Shown: one piece after another, positions 1-11,943 of the stretch
Layout of the letters: each line of letters begins with the position of its first letter
Position numbering within the stretch: the first letter of the stretch is position 1
From: Petrosia ficiformis
Taxonomy: Eukaryota; Porifera; Demospongiae; Haplosclerida; Petrosiidae
DNA: 64,000 nt
Assembly (NCBI GenBank): GCA_947044365.1
Contig: OX345652.1
Coordinates: 1,767,001-1,831,000, forward strand
Direction of reading: 5' to 3'
Notes under the pieces: generated by a model
Database searches by the model: none
Told to the model about the DNA's origin: nothing
What the model saw: the letters and a program-made list of their open reading frames with translations, nothing else
Translations under genes and position numbers: made by a program

Positions 1-3000
1 AAGTGACAATTAGTATATACGGAAGTACGAATAAGACTACCGTCGCTATAGCAATTGTGAAAAGTATTATGTGTTCCTTATCTTGTAAGTAGACAACACT
101 ACCATCTCCATACCATACTGTGATAGTGTCATCATTTCCTGTTTTAATACGCGCATATACCAGTATGTCAATACTGGTGATGAGCAGTTTTGAAAACGAA
201 ACATGTATCATCAAGATAGTCAATAGTAGAAACAGCAATAATATTATTTGTAAGTATAATACTAGCAAGTGGTCCTTCTGATAATGTGAGTCTAAAGAAG
301 AGTAAAACAGTCACAAGTATCACTCCAATTATAGCATACCCTACTAAGGCGAGAAGCCATAGGTTAGAACAGTGTCTGCACTCAGTAGTGCCAAATATAA
401 TGCTAAGTTTATCTATACATTGTCCACACAGTACTCCAGTTTTACCATCAATACATATAGAATGCTCTATATCTGATACATTAATTGTTATTGTAGTTGA
501 TTTACAGTTACCAGATGGACATATGTTAGTAAATCCAAGTGTGGAATTATTTATTCTACCAAGCCATGATCCAATTTGTCGAGTTATAAGCAATGTACTT
601 ATGTTACACTCAGGACTTGTAACTACTTTAGTAATAAAATAATCACACTCACAAATTCCATCATTAGATAATTGGAATCCAATTGGACAAGGATATACAA
701 ATATATGAGTAGACAAACTTGGTGTATTTCCTGGTATAGCTAATTCTAAATACCCATGCTTTGTGTGATTAATCTTACTGTGTATATTGTATGTAATATT
801 ACTACATCTGAATCCAGTGAGTGGTACCAAGTCTTGACACTTATTCAAAGTCAACGCATCCTGAAATAAATTATGAGTGATGTAGTGATAAGCAGTAACA
901 GAAGCAACAACAGGTGAGTACACTATTAGACCCATAGCATCAACAGCTACAAGGCTTAGTGTGATAGACTTACCAGGATATGTCTCAATGACTTGAATTG
1001 CATTTGCCAATTTAGTACATTGCAGTTCATCAATTGTCTTGCAGTAACATATTTGAACAGGTACAGAAGACAAATGTTGTAAACCATTATCTGTTGGTAT
1101 AGGTTCAAATGTGGCATTTAAAAATTCTCTGATATCAAGATCAGTAGAGTAATACTGGGTACAGTTGGATATTGATGCAGCATAGATACTATTTCCAGCT
1201 AACCCAGCTTTGTTGTTAATAAAGGTCATCATAATATCTAAATTTTTAAGGTTTGATGTGTTTATACCTAACTGTATAGCACACATATTGTCTCCAGGTA
1301 GTGGATCATTTATAGCATATATTGCACCGCCGTAAAGTAATGCTTTGTTGTTGAGAAATGTTGCATGTAGTGGTGGAATTACGAATAGATATGACGAATG
1401 ATAAAGAGATATTGCTGCTCCATTACTACCACTGTTATTTCTGAAAGTCATCTTTCCTTGTATAAACAGGTTAGTGTTGTAAACTGCCAGGACTGGACTG
1501 TTATTTTCATGAAAGAAACCTCCAGATATGGTAACATTTTTCCAGTTAACAAATGTCATTGTTGCTACTTCAGAGTACAAAGTATTAGTAGCAGATCCTT
1601 TTACATTGTATCGTGACTCACAGCTTTCCAAAAGAATAGAATGGTTAGCTGTAAGCGATCTCATAACTGCATACATTCCTGAACCAGTTATGGCAGCATA
1701 GTTTATTTTAAAATTCACTTTCTTCAAGAAGAAATGATATACACTGTTTGCACAGCTTTGATGAATGTCCATATAAAACCCACCACCATATTTGTGTTTT
1801 GTAGATTCTGCTGGCCGGGGGGTTGGATCACCACTACCTGTAATATATACAATATCCATATAAATTGGATCCCACCTAACAGCAGTTGTGGTATCACTGC
1901 TACATTTACCACACACAAAACTGTGAATAGTTATACCAGACCCTCCATCTTGATTTGTATTAGCAAATAAGGATCCACTGTAGAAATTGTTATTAGTTAA
2001 TGAAACATGTGATTTTTTCATACCATTAAGAAAGAGAATTAACATTCCTCCAGCTACAGATCCACAGCTTATATCACCTATTGTGCTTTGTGTTGTAGTA
2101 AAATTAGCAATGTAATCTGTCTGTGTAAATATAACAGTCAATCCACCAGCTCCTACAACAGGTAATTGACAAGCTTCATATTCTTTGAGACTTGATAATG
2201 TTGGAATATTAGGAATGTTATTAAAATTTACTTGAACAATCGTTTCTCTCAATATCACCTGTGTATAACTTTCTATCTTACTTGGTCTTTCATTTTTGAA
2301 TATTGCTGCAATACCACTGCCCGGACATAATGTTGTATTGTCACTGCAGAAAATACCACCTAGTCCTTCAGACACTATTGTGTTTAATATTTCAAATGTT
2401 CCAAAAGGGTTTAGAATTAAAATAGCATACCCAAAATACTTGTTACCAATATTGACCTGTTTTATTGTCACATTGTTACACAGATTAAACATTAGTACTG
2501 CTCTTTGTTTATATAGAAGACGAGGATGAGTATTATTGAAACTTCTAACAGCTGTGCTTGGAATTATCCCTCCGCAACCTTTGAAATGAACATTTGCCAA
2601 TAATGAATTGGTAATGTTTATGAAAATAAAGCCAGAACCAGGACTACCAACAGGAACACAACGTATAGTGGAGTTTTGCTTTGCACCCTGAACAGTGAGG
2701 TTGTTGATGTTCTGTACAATGCAATATCCATCAATTTGATATAATTCATAAGATGACACATTGAGCTTCAATACTAAATTGCTTGGTAGTTGCGTTGAAG
2801 TATTACTACACAGTATTTCCTTCAATTGATTAGTATTAGATATGATGACATCTGTTCCTTGTGTTCCAGTAGGTGTGAATAGAACCAATTAACACAAGCC
2901 AAACACTAGATAAGTATATAGTTGAGTATAAAAATACTTATTCTAAATGTGCAATTACTTGAATAAATAATATTGTAAGGAAAATAACGAATCTCTAATA

Positions 3001-3316
3001 AACTTTTGAGTAATTTTGCTTTCACTAAAATTGATTTCTATGCTTTGTCTGATTATGATACCGAATATATTGCACTTAACAGGATAATTATTGTATTATA
3101 ATTATGATGTACCTATATATTTTATTATGCATGCTGTATGTATGAAGTGTTTGTATTTGGTATCATAAACAAACAATTCATAGCATAGCAATAAAATTAT
3201 TTCAAAACATGAAAAGTTTCTTTTGGAACTGTCATAGTAATATTAAAATCAGATGATGACACAAGATTTTAATAATAGAACAGGCAAAGCATTTATGATA
3301 CAACATACCTGTTCAT
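1..3316 (-). pseudogene. Beta-helix ectodomain multi-pass membrane protein, copy 1, broken and cut by window edge
   Basis: Paralogue of the intact gene at 46612-50785. Exon 1 is the ATG at 3316-3314 with donor at 3308; exon 2 begins at 2905 after a CTAG acceptor. The ectodomain reads openly from 2888 to 168 with repeated Asn/Gly-rich beta-helix rungs, then a Cys-rich segment (CPIGFQ, GVLCGQC, ECRHC) and the first membrane segment. Two lesions are visible against copies 2 and 3. One extra A in the signal-peptide codons (near 2889) shifts the frame. A net 233-bp loss at about 201-208 removes two membrane segments and shifts the frame, so translation stops at 168. The rest of the 3' end continues to position 1 in another frame. 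It is probably a decayed copy; one-base assembly errors are an alternative for the first lesion only. Confidence 0.8.
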
Positions 3317-3395
3317 CTTTGTTGTTTTCACTCTTGTTCTTAATTTCAGCTGAAGTTGATCACTTGCAAGACAGTTATGTATATAAATGCCTGAG
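3309..3395 (-). promoter_or_regulatory. TATA-like box, 5' UTR and exon 1 of receptor copy 1
   Basis: On the minus strand a GCATTTATAT box (3390-3381) lies about 70 nt before an ATG (3316-3314). The ATG is followed by AACAG and then a GTATGTTG splice donor at 3308. The same block precedes copies 2 (26791-26880) and 3 (50778-50860), where the TATA core is weaker (TTTACATA). Spacing suits a core promoter with a short leader. Transcription start is inferred. Confidence 0.6.
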
Positions 3396-3944
3396 TTGAA
3401 GCATGCAACATTATATACATAGAGATGATGCATTTGTGAGTTTAAAAGTCAATTGACAAACTAAAATGTATAATTATGAAAGTTGTATACCCACCATAAG
3501 TTATTGCCTTAAAACTGTTGTTCATACTAACCATAATAAATTTATATCTAAACACAATATGCATAGTGTTCTGAACATCATGAATCAACAGAATTTTGTT
3601 ATTGTTTCAATATTAATTGCTGTTTATGTACTATTGTCTATATAATTATAATTGTTTTTCATTATAATTATTGTATATTTATTTGAAACAGGATTATGTG
3701 GCTGCTTACACATCAATCTGGACTCAACAAAATGTGCCCTTTGGTACTAAACATCTTCCTATACCTATGTGATATGTTCAGAGTGAAAACAAACAATAAC
3801 TGCTCAGCAGTGCAGTCAGAGCGATCACACCTTTGAGCCACAGTGGTAGAACCTATTTCATGCCGCCAGTAATTAACATCACATAATGTGTTTAACAAAC
3901 TGGAAAAGTATCTGACTGCTGTATATGTACTATAATTATAGTTA

Positions 3945-4470
3945 GGGAGATTCATAGAGGCACAGGACTCCTCCCATGGGTGAAACCTAAGCCACCCATT
4001 GCTTGTCCCCAGCCCTTTGCTAGTTGGATTAGACTGTGGAGGCAGAGTTTAGCTAAGGGCGGAGTCCTTGCTGCCCCATATGTGTCACACCACAAGTGGT
4101 GGAAATTCATGATAACTTTCATGCAATGCAAAACAACAGACAAGGTAATAACTACATGCAAACTACCTTGATTTTAATGGTAAGGTGTGGGATAGTGGGA
4201 AGCAGAGTTACCCTAAACCCAGTCACAAGCATGAGATTAACCTTGGTTAAAGCTCTGCTCTAAACATCATTTAACGCCTACAGGTTCCTATTTACCTGGA
4301 GAGCCTAGACCAGCTGCCCTGGCTGTCCAGTTTGAGGGATATAGCTACCTCCCATGCTTGACCTCACTAGCGGCATAGTATAAGATCTAGAGGAGTTATG
4401 GGAGATTCACAGAGGCACAGGACTCCTCCCACGGGTGAAACCTAAGCCCCATGTCCCCACCCCTTTGCTA
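3945..4470. mobile_element. Insertion bounded by about 75-bp direct repeats
   Basis: The block starting GGGAGATTCATAGAGG at 3945 and the block starting GGGAGATTCACAGAGG at 4400 are near-identical over about 70-77 bp and bound a 526-bp segment. Copies 2 and 3 of the receptor upstream region lack it: there the flanking sequences (ATAGTT and GATCACTGTTGATC) adjoin. So it is a later insertion, perhaps a short LTR-like or SINE-type element. No coding potential was recognised. Confidence 0.5.
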
Positions 4471-4534
4471 TTGATCACTGTTGATCATACTACGATGTCT
4501 AAAAAGCAACAAAAAGATAATTCTCTAACAATAA

Positions 4535-4640
4535 TAATTGCTGTCACTTCATAATGAAGTGTATTACTACCTCATGACGAAGTATTAACATCTCATGATG
4601 AAGTAGTATCATCTCGTGATGAAGTAACATCACAAACACT
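4535..4640. repeat. Palindromic tandem array (CTTCATNATGAAG-type), copy 1
   Basis: About four units of roughly 24 bp, each centred on a palindrome such as CTTCATAATGAAG or ATCTCATGATGAAGT. The same array is upstream of receptor copy 2 (about 27540-27660) and copy 3 (about 52485-52585). It could bind a dimeric factor, but conservation may only reflect the segmental duplication. Confidence 0.6.
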
Positions 4641-4699
4641 TTACATTGATAATTATGACATTTATCTGCTCAATAATGGATATAGCTATAGGTAAATGA

Positions 4700-4800
4700 T
4701 GCAATTATAATACAACATACCTATTCGCCTTTTTTCACTTCTCTTCTTCTTTCAGTTGATGGTTAACTGTGGTGTATAAATATGCATGACTGAAACAACA
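4700..4800 (-). repeat. Degenerate second copy of the promoter/exon-1 module
   Basis: The minus strand here has a TATTTATAC box, a GTGAAAA stretch and a GAATAG followed by GTATGTTGTAT donor, in the same order and spacing as the real exon-1 module at 3309-3395, but no ATG. Sequence farther upstream is also similar (AATTGACAAACT, GTTCATAC). Homologous blocks at about 27720-27830 (copy 2) and 52620-52720 (copy 3) have lost the donor. Confidence 0.5.
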
Positions 4801-5549
4801 ATGTATGTGAGTTCAAAAATTAATTGACAAACTGAAATGTATGTGAATGTTGTACACAACATATGTTAACATTTCTGTTCATACACTAGCATACTGTCTA
4901 AATTTAAGTGGTTGATTTTATAGCTATAGAACAACATGCATAGTGTTTTTAAAATATAATTATGTTATTGTTTCACTATGACATGTTATTGTCTATCATT
5001 TAAACATGTAATAGTTATATGAAACACATAGACATAGTGAGTTTCAAGATGTTTATGAAAGCTGTGTATAATAATATTATGTTATTGTTAGACTTACCTA
5101 CTGTTGATCATATTAAGGTCTGTTTTCTTTCCCAATGACCTCATAATTAGGATGTGATGACTATATGTTATATATAATAATTTATAGTTATATATATAGG
5201 TATAGTTTAATGTCATAAGTTTTATACTGTATCTGAGATTAGGCCTCTTCATGTTGACCATGTTAACAGAGTATCCCCATCAGAACTAACACTTTACAAT
5301 ATGAAGCATGTTAGCCTGTGTCCCTATGCAGGAATCATGTTTTTGAGATATAGTAAATGCCACAAACACTACGTACAAAAGAGGCACTATCAGAGAGTAT
5401 GGTAGTACGGTAGTATGTAGGGATGGCACTGAAAAAAAATGACCACCCATACATTGCAAGTGATGAGCTGAAATCTCTGGTAATATAATTTTGTACAGAT
5501 AAGTTGTAATACACACATACCTATTGTTATTCTTGTGTCCACTTGCGCG
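4801..5549. other. No gene seen: conserved upstream region of receptor copy 1
   Basis: Non-coding. Shared in part with 27830-28050 and 52740-53060. The block 5390-5515 recurs in reverse at about 30340-30430 (TTCAGCTCATCACTTGCAA core), so it is a dispersed repeat. Confidence 0.6.
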
Positions 5550-5932
5550 AGTATGCGTTGTATACGTAGTGAGGAAGTGACGTAATTTTCGGGGGCTAGG
5601 TCAATTAATGGGCGTGGCGCGTAATAGAACGCGCGCTCAAGCTAGTACAGAGCATTGAGAGCAGCAGAAAGAAAGCTGATTGTAGCTTTACTAGCTTATG
5701 TAGAAACTGGAACTAATAGCTGGCTATTCTTTCTGAAATATATTTCTAAAGTTCTAGAAGGTCCTTAAAAGGTAAGGAGAGTAGATAATCGAAATAATAA
5801 CTATAGTATGCTGTTGTGTTTCAGGCATGATAAAGTCAGCCATGATTACTGAATGCTGGACACCACAAAACATGCTTTTATCTTAAATTTGTAAAGCAAT
5901 CATAGGGATGTTTTTTTCTCTATATATCTTGT
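5550..5932 (+). repeat. Dispersed repeat A, copy 1 (about 380 bp)
   Basis: One of three same-strand copies (also 26092-26468 and 54503-54850). Order: GTATGCGTTGTATACGTAG, a TGACGTAA site, GGTCAATTAATGGGCG, a GC-rich palindrome (GCGCG...CGCGC), then an intron-like stretch from AAAAGGTAAGGAG to GTTGTGTTTCAG. No ORF. It resembles a promoter plus leader exon and intron that has become mobile. The copy at 26092 sits inside the intron of receptor copy 2 and is absent from the other two introns, which shows transposition. Confidence 0.7.
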
Positions 5933-7543
5933 TATGACTACTAACACCGTCTAGATGGTCAACATTGTCGTTAAAGTAGCGACATAGGTGTAGGAAAGGG
6001 GGGCTAAAGCCCCCCAATTTTGTAAATGAACATGCTAGGATTACTTTACTTTAATGATTCAATTAACATGTATCCATTTTTCTGCATCATAACTACACAT
6101 GCATGATTCAATGTTATCACATCATGTCATCATAATTTGTACAATCATTGAAGTGTGAAGAAAGCAATAAAGCAATGAGAGTTTATTGCTTTTTATGATA
6201 GACGAATGCACTTTTTTGGACATTTTGATTAATTCTCATTTCCCTGCTACACTTTGCAATCATTCTCTCAAGATTTCGTTTAGTAATTTTTTAAAGTTCA
6301 AATAAATACTGCATGTTATGTTAACTTAAGTGAGTCAGCCCTCCAACTTTAAATTCATTCCTACTCCTATGGACCATAGAGAACCGGCGAGTAGCAAAAC
6401 TGGCAAAATCTTCATCATATTTTTTTTTTTTCCAGACAAATCATTTTTTTGTTTGTTGAAGTATCACAATGATTCTAGCACCATTCCAGTCGCATTCATA
6501 GTAAAATTCTGGTCTACAAGTATCGAGATGACATCTTCAGATACTATGAAAGAATCTACAAAGTCGAATTGGACGCCATTTTCCAAAGTGGAATTTAATT
6601 ACGCATGCGCATTCGTGTACTCGGAACATGGCTATGCAACAATGACTATCAATATAGAGGGACAACGATTTTCAACACAGAATTCTCAATTCCCATACAT
6701 AAATGGCACTTTTCAAAATGGCAACTCTCTGATTATTATTATACCTGTGGTGATATGACTGTGTGAAGAGACACATGCTGTTATTACTGTGATAATCCTG
6801 TTGTCAAAAGATGAACAGGAATTGAATTATCAGTAATATTACAACGTATACTACAGTGTGAGTATAGAGGTGAAAGTACGCTTTTGCTGTTGATAACTAA
6901 ATTTAATGGAGAAAAGGTAACAACCTTAGCAGAAGATGATGTTGATGTGGTGGTTGGTAAAGTTGCTGAGAGATGTGGTTCAATTGACAAATTACTCTCT
7001 GATCCACTCGGGTTACAATGTTTCTTGGTTAGCTAGAGTGTGTATATGTGTACTCATACATTTTCATCCCTAATAATTGGCTAATTTCGTAGATTCATAC
7101 TAAAGCATTTGTCCCACCTGTCACACTGTCTCTATTATTGTTACATCTACTAATCAATAATATAATATTATAAATAATATTTTGAATTAGTAGTATTCAA
7201 TTTGCCATATTTGGATATTTTTATACTCGGAGGCTTCATTTTTCAACATACATAGAGAAACCATTTTCAATCAATGTTTGTGTTTAGATGCTTGCTATTT
7301 GGCGATTTTGTATGGGAAACTACTGAAATTGTGTTTGTTGATTCTAGCACCATTTGAGTTGCATGCATAGTACAATTCTTGTCTACCAGTGTAGAGATAA
7401 TATCTTCAAATACTACGAAAGAAGGAGTCTCAATGACTGCAAAGATTTAATCTCGATTTGGACACCATTAATCGAGCAACGTAAAATTTAATTGTGCATG
7501 CACATTTATGTCTTCAGAACATGGAGTGTTGGATCATAAGTAT
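5933..7543. other. No gene seen: AT-rich DNA with dispersed repeat B fragments
   Basis: Two diverged fragments of one repeat (about 6470-6640 and 7345-7525) share ATTCTAGCACCATT, GTCTACNAGTNNNGAGAT and TCAGAACATGG-type blocks. Further copies are at about 28135-28320 and, reversed, 30000-30190. A small GC hairpin (GGGGGGCTAAAGCCCCCC) lies at about 5999-6017. ORFs here look like chance. Confidence 0.5.
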
Positions 7544-7862
7544 ACAAGAATAATAAAAGATGTTGTCAATAAAAATTAAAGAAGATGTAGAGACGTCAAA
7601 ACACTAAAAGCATGTGAACAAGGTCAGGTAGCTAACATAGGACCCAAAATTAAGCAAACCACTTCCATATAACCCTACATAAGTACTTACACTGCTATAA
7701 GTAAAATACAAAAAGTGGTACTTATGTAGGGTTATATGGAAGTAGTTTGTTTAATTTTGTGTCCTATGTTATAACGTCCCAACCTTGTTCACATGCATTT
7801 TGGGTTTTGATTTCCGGACGTCTTCTTTCATTTTTATTGAAAATGTTTTTTATTATTCTTGT
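7544..7862. mobile_element. Palindromic MITE, full copy
   Basis: Near-perfect inverted repeat: the left arm runs from ACAAGAATAATAAAA (7544) through GACGTCAAAAC and CCACTTCCATATAACC. The right arm returns the complements, ending TTATTATTCTTGT at 7862. Arms are about 140 bp with a short loop. Another full copy is at 31936-32187; half copies are at 16545-16712, 29620-29735, 31432-31558 and a diverged one at 61985-62150. Confidence 0.8.
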
Positions 7863-8520
7863 TTCCATTGTTGTTTTTCTGAATATTGTGAATATTTTGT
7901 AGATTGCAGAAATACTGGTGTAAGCATATCGCATACAATCATGATTTCATTAAAGCTTGTTCATCAATGAAGGACAGTCTTTTGTATATATCAATTATTT
8001 ATGAATTAATCATCGTTCTCTTTCACTCACAGATGGTGTCTATTTTCTATTTCATTTACAGCACTGTCTGCCGTCCCACAAGAAGTAGTGTCAGTCACTG
8101 ACAGCCATTATGCTCATCATAACATATAAAAATTTATACAATGGCTTTATTCATTATTATAAGAATGTATTTGCTCACAAAAAGTTTATTGCTTATAATT
8201 CAAAATTTCCAATGCAACAAGCACTTCAGCTTCCATTTTCAAATGCGCGTGCGCAATTAAATTCCACGTGGTTCGATGCACTTATGAAAATGGCGTCCAA
8301 TTATCAAATCTTTGTAGTCGTTGAGTCAATGGGTTTCCATAGAGCATTATTCTACTGCATAGTAATCCTCAAATTTCGTTTACTCATGAAAAGTGGCAGT
8401 ATAACTGATGACTTTCTGCTTGCAGTAGAGAGAACGGTACAGTATCTTCCCACTCAAAATGGCGGATTCTCGTTTATTTCCGTGTTGGGCTGAGGTCACT
8501 AAAACAACTGATTAGGCTAA
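7863..8520. repeat. Dispersed repeat D and B fragments, no gene
   Basis: The block 7960-8110 (ACAGTCTTT, ATGAATTAATCAT, TTACAGATGNTGTCTATT, ACTGTCTGC) recurs at 29740-29890 and 42590-42720. The block 8205-8300 resembles repeat B in reverse (GCGCAATTAAATTCCACGTG). Short ORFs in it are not supported. Confidence 0.5.
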
Positions 8521-8561
8521 AGCTCGTCACATTCTCTTCTGTTCTAGTTCCATTGTATAAC

Positions 8562-8639
8562 GTAAGTGTTATTTATTTCTTGTCTATCGTGATTGTAACT
8601 TCATTTGTATTATAATCATTATATTTATCTCTTCACTAG
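8562..8639 (+). other. Probable 5' UTR intron of the ANK-Roc-COR gene
   Basis: A strong donor (AAC|GTAAGTG) at 8562 and a pyrimidine-rich acceptor (TCTCTTCACTAG) ending at 8639 lie six bases before the start codon at 8646. Size is typical for the other introns in this locus. Confidence 0.5.
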
Positions 8640-8645
8640 TTAGTA

Positions 8646-11207
8646 ATGTCTGATAATACAGTTGAACAGAAGTGTTTGAAGGCATTTAAGAATGGGGAAA
8701 AAGAGGAAGCAATTGGATTGTTACCTGTTGTACTTAATCCTCATAGACTGAAGGACTATAACCAAAAGACAATTCTTCATTTGGCATGTTATCATGGATG
8801 GATTGATATAGTGATGAAGCTCATCAATGAATATCAATTTGATCTAAAGTGTAGAGATAGTAATGACAACACTCCACTACATTTTGCATGTTTTCAAAAA
8901 GGTAATCTACATATTATTCAGTACGTGATTGGTGAATGTCGATGTGATCCGATAAGTAAGAACAATGGTGGTGACATTCCACTACATGTTGCTTGTAGAA
9001 AGAGACATATAGAGATGGTTCGGTACCTGATTGGTGAATGTCAATGTGATGCGATGTGTAAGAACAATGGTGGTGACACTCCGCTACATGTTGCTTGTAG
9101 AAAGAGAGATATAGAGGTGGTTCGGTACCTGATTGGTGAATGTCGATGTGATCCGATGGGTAGGAACAATGATGGCGACACTCCCCTACATGTTGCTTGC
9201 ATATATGGAGGCATAAAAGTGATTCGGTACTTGATTGGTGAATGTCGATGTGATCTGATGTGTAAGAACATTGATGGCAACACACCTCTACATTTAGCTT
9301 GTTATGTTGGCCCTAGTATTGCTGTTATTGAATACATTCTCTCTACTGGAAAAATCGATCCACTAGCTAAAAATATAATAGGAAAAACTCCAATACAGAT
9401 GGTAGCTGAATTCAGGAGGGAAAAGGTGAAACAATTGTTTGCTAAGTTTGGTAAAATCAAGATATCTCATCCAGTTAACTCCTACGTCAATGTAGTTCTA
9501 TTGGGAAATCCTGGAGCAGGTAAGAGTTCATTAGCTCAGGTCATCATACAAAGAGCCAGTGGTGTGTTTGCTTCAGTACGTGGTCTGTTTCAGCATGTAA
9601 AAGGAGTGGAGCTTTGTACAGCTGGCATAATTCCTAGTAAACTGGAACACAGAGAATTAGGAAATGTTATCCTACATGATTCGGCAGGTCATCCAGAATA
9701 TTATTCCAGTCACATTGCAGTCCTTGAGAATCTACTACATGGTTCTGCAGCTGTTTTCATTATTGTGGTTAATTTAGCTGAGAAAGAATTATACAATCAA
9801 CTCCATCATTGGCTGACTATTGTTGAGAACGAATGTAAAAAAGCATTACATAAGTGTCATGTGATTATAGTAGCCAGCCATATTGATGAAGCGCTCCAGA
9901 GAAATTTGCTATATATCTACAGAGAGTTAGCAAAGAATTCATCATCACGACTTTCTCAACAGAGTATTGCGAACTGGGGTTTGGTACATCTTGATTGTCG
10001 TAAGCTTGTAGGTGGTGAGCTTTCATCCTTTACAACAACTTTATCCAGTGCATGTCAATCTATTCGTAAAACTAACACAAGAGAAATGAGTCTATATTGT
10101 CACATGTTGTATGCTTTACTTGAAGAGAAGGAAGAGAGTGTCTACACACTCGACCAGTTAATGGCTATCTTGAGGGAATCAGAAATTTACGTACCGCTAG
10201 AAGTTGAGGCAATATCAGAGTTACTGTCCTCTCTTCATACAACTGGTCTAATTGTGTTTCTAAAGAATAACCGCGCACCTGGTTATTCATGGGTAGTTGC
10301 TCGAAAAGGCGTTCTTCTTACTGAAGTAAACGGAGTTCTGTTTGCTCCAGATAATTTTAAAGAACATCGTGACATAGCTAGTAATGCAGGGATTATTAGT
10401 TTATCCAGTCTTTCTCAACTCTTCCCACAATATTCTTCAGATATGTTAGTTGTATTTCTTCAGTATATGGAGCTGTGTCAGGAGATCAGTCCAGAATTCT
10501 TGGCTTTCACTAATCTGATGATAAAAGAGGAAGAATCATCAGATGAGACGGAGAAGAGATTATTATTCTTTCCTGCTCTTATACGTGACTCAGACAGACA
10601 TCAAGAAATCCATGAAACCTTTCAGTTCGGTTGGTGTCTTCAGTGCTCTAATCCTCATCAGTTCTTTGTTCCTCGTTTCCTCCATGTTCTTCTTCTTTAT
10701 CTAGCCTATAATTATGCCATCCCAATCATTGCACATAGTCAAACTTCCATTCCAAATCTCCATCGTCTTTGTGATATATGGAAGAATGGAATCCATTGGT
10801 TAGATACAGGTGGAGTAGAGACTGTAGTGGAGTTAGTAGACAATAATCAGTGTGTTGTACTCCTTATGTCTTGTCAGCAAAATTTCGAAAACAACATGAT
10901 AAAACTTTGTAAGGAGGTTATTTCAGGGATCACATCTCTTCAGAGACTTATATGTTGTAGTTTAGAAGTAGAAGAGTTCGTAATTGATCCTAATGACTTA
11001 GAGTATCCCATTATTAAACCATCTGAACTAACTCTTTATAATATGAAGCTGATTAGCTCATGTAGTACTCATCAGAAACCATTTGTTCTTGATAGTAAAG
11101 GACGTAAACTTCGACGTGTACAAGATTTACTACCATTTGAACTTTCTGATAACATATATTCTTCAGGAGGTAGGAGAGTGTCTGTATTAGGAGGACGTCA
11201 TCCAGAG
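8646..11207 (+). CDS. Ankyrin-Roc-COR protein, first coding exon (ROCO/DAPK-like), copy 1
   Basis: Cytoplasmic ROCO-family scaffold GTPase. From the ATG at 8646, residues about 40-260 hold 6-7 ankyrin repeats (TPLHVAC...VRYLIGECRCD, 34-aa period). Residues about 280-460 form a Roc GTPase: P-loop GNPGAGKS, switch motif DSAGHPEY, ASHID as the base-binding motif. A COR-like region follows (LYCHMLYALLEEK..., TTGLIVFLKN, GVLLTEVNGVLFAPDNF) to about residue 850. There is no kinase and no leucine-rich repeat, so the order is ANK-Roc-COR, as in DAPK without its kinase. The reading frame runs on to a stop at 11231, but a donor CCAGAG|GTGAG at 11207 conserved in the paralogue (57196) marks the exon end in phase 0. 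It is followed by phase-compatible exons at 11266-11311, 11439-11519 and 11579-11938. The exon is open throughout. Confidence 0.85.
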
Positions 11208-11265
11208 GTGAGCTATAATAGTTGTGTATAATTAGTAATGTTCATATTGTTAATCATTTTAATAG

Positions 11266-11943
11266 ACACTAAGTGAACCAACTGTGTCAGGAGGACTTAT
11301 ATCTGATGAAGGTACACTATACACTGAGTAGTCACCTTGACCTCAATAGTGATAATTATCAGTTCTAATGTGATAATGACATTTCTATATATACATCGCA
11401 TGACTATACCTCATACTATATACTCTTATACACTACAGGATCATCAGATGTACACAGTAATAACAATATACCTTTAGCTGTTGTCTCTTCACACAGTGAG
11501 ACTAGTCAGATCACAACAGGTATACTAATACAATCAACAATACTAATCTATGTACTCACTAACTCACTTTACTTTCAGTATCATCACACATCATCAGAAG
11601 TGTAGAAGATACTGAAAGAGACGAGAGAGAACATGTACCATCTCCTAAGAACATACTCACAAGACACTTGTCTGATATAACTGATGTTAAGCTAGATCCA
11701 GAGAAATTAGCTAATGATCTTCACTCTGCTGGTCTAATAACATTTCGTATGAAAGATAGAGTATTGACTACATCAAGTTATCCTTGTTATGAGAAAGTCA
11801 GTATGTTACTGAATGATGTACGGAGGTTACTGAGAGGTGATAGTGATCATGAGAAATTAATGATATTTTGTGATGTACTGAAGATGCGGAATAATGAAAC
11901 ACTTACTGGAGTTACACAAGATATGTTGAGAGAATTAGGTTAG
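11266..11943 (+). CDS. 3' exons of ANK-Roc-COR gene: Ser/Thr linker and CARD-like domain, cassette 1
   Basis: Three exons read from splice sites: 11266-11311 (46 nt), 11439-11519 (81 nt) and 11579-11938 (360 nt), all joining in frame. They encode a short Ser-rich linker (GSSDVHSNN, VVSSHSETSQ) and then about 85 residues from LDPEKLANDLH to DMLRELG. The hydrophobic pattern and length suit a death-fold domain, best a CARD: helices around KLANDLHSAGLI, YEKVSMLLNDVRRLL and LMIFCDVLK. At 11938 the exon ends TTAG|GTTAG. If spliced, it joins the next cassette in phase 1; if not, GGT TAG stops at 11943. Two isoforms are therefore possible. The CARD call is from pattern only. Confidence 0.65.

Noticed and set aside
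286..642. + strand ORFs of about 118-141 aa repeated at each receptor copy (286, 23392, 47687)
   Set aside because: Antisense to the conserved Cys-rich and first membrane segments; their conservation follows from the minus-strand gene.
4535..4640. Possible CRISPR-like repeat array
   Set aside because: Units are contiguous palindromes without unique spacers, in a eukaryotic context.
8914..9285. Minus-strand ORFs with repeated HIDIHQS units
   Set aside because: Antisense shadow of the copy 1 ankyrin repeats.
9508..9800. NACHT NTPase instead of Roc GTPase
   Set aside because: The DSAGHPEY motif after the P-loop and a Ras-like base motif fit Roc; NACHT Walker B acid clusters were not seen.
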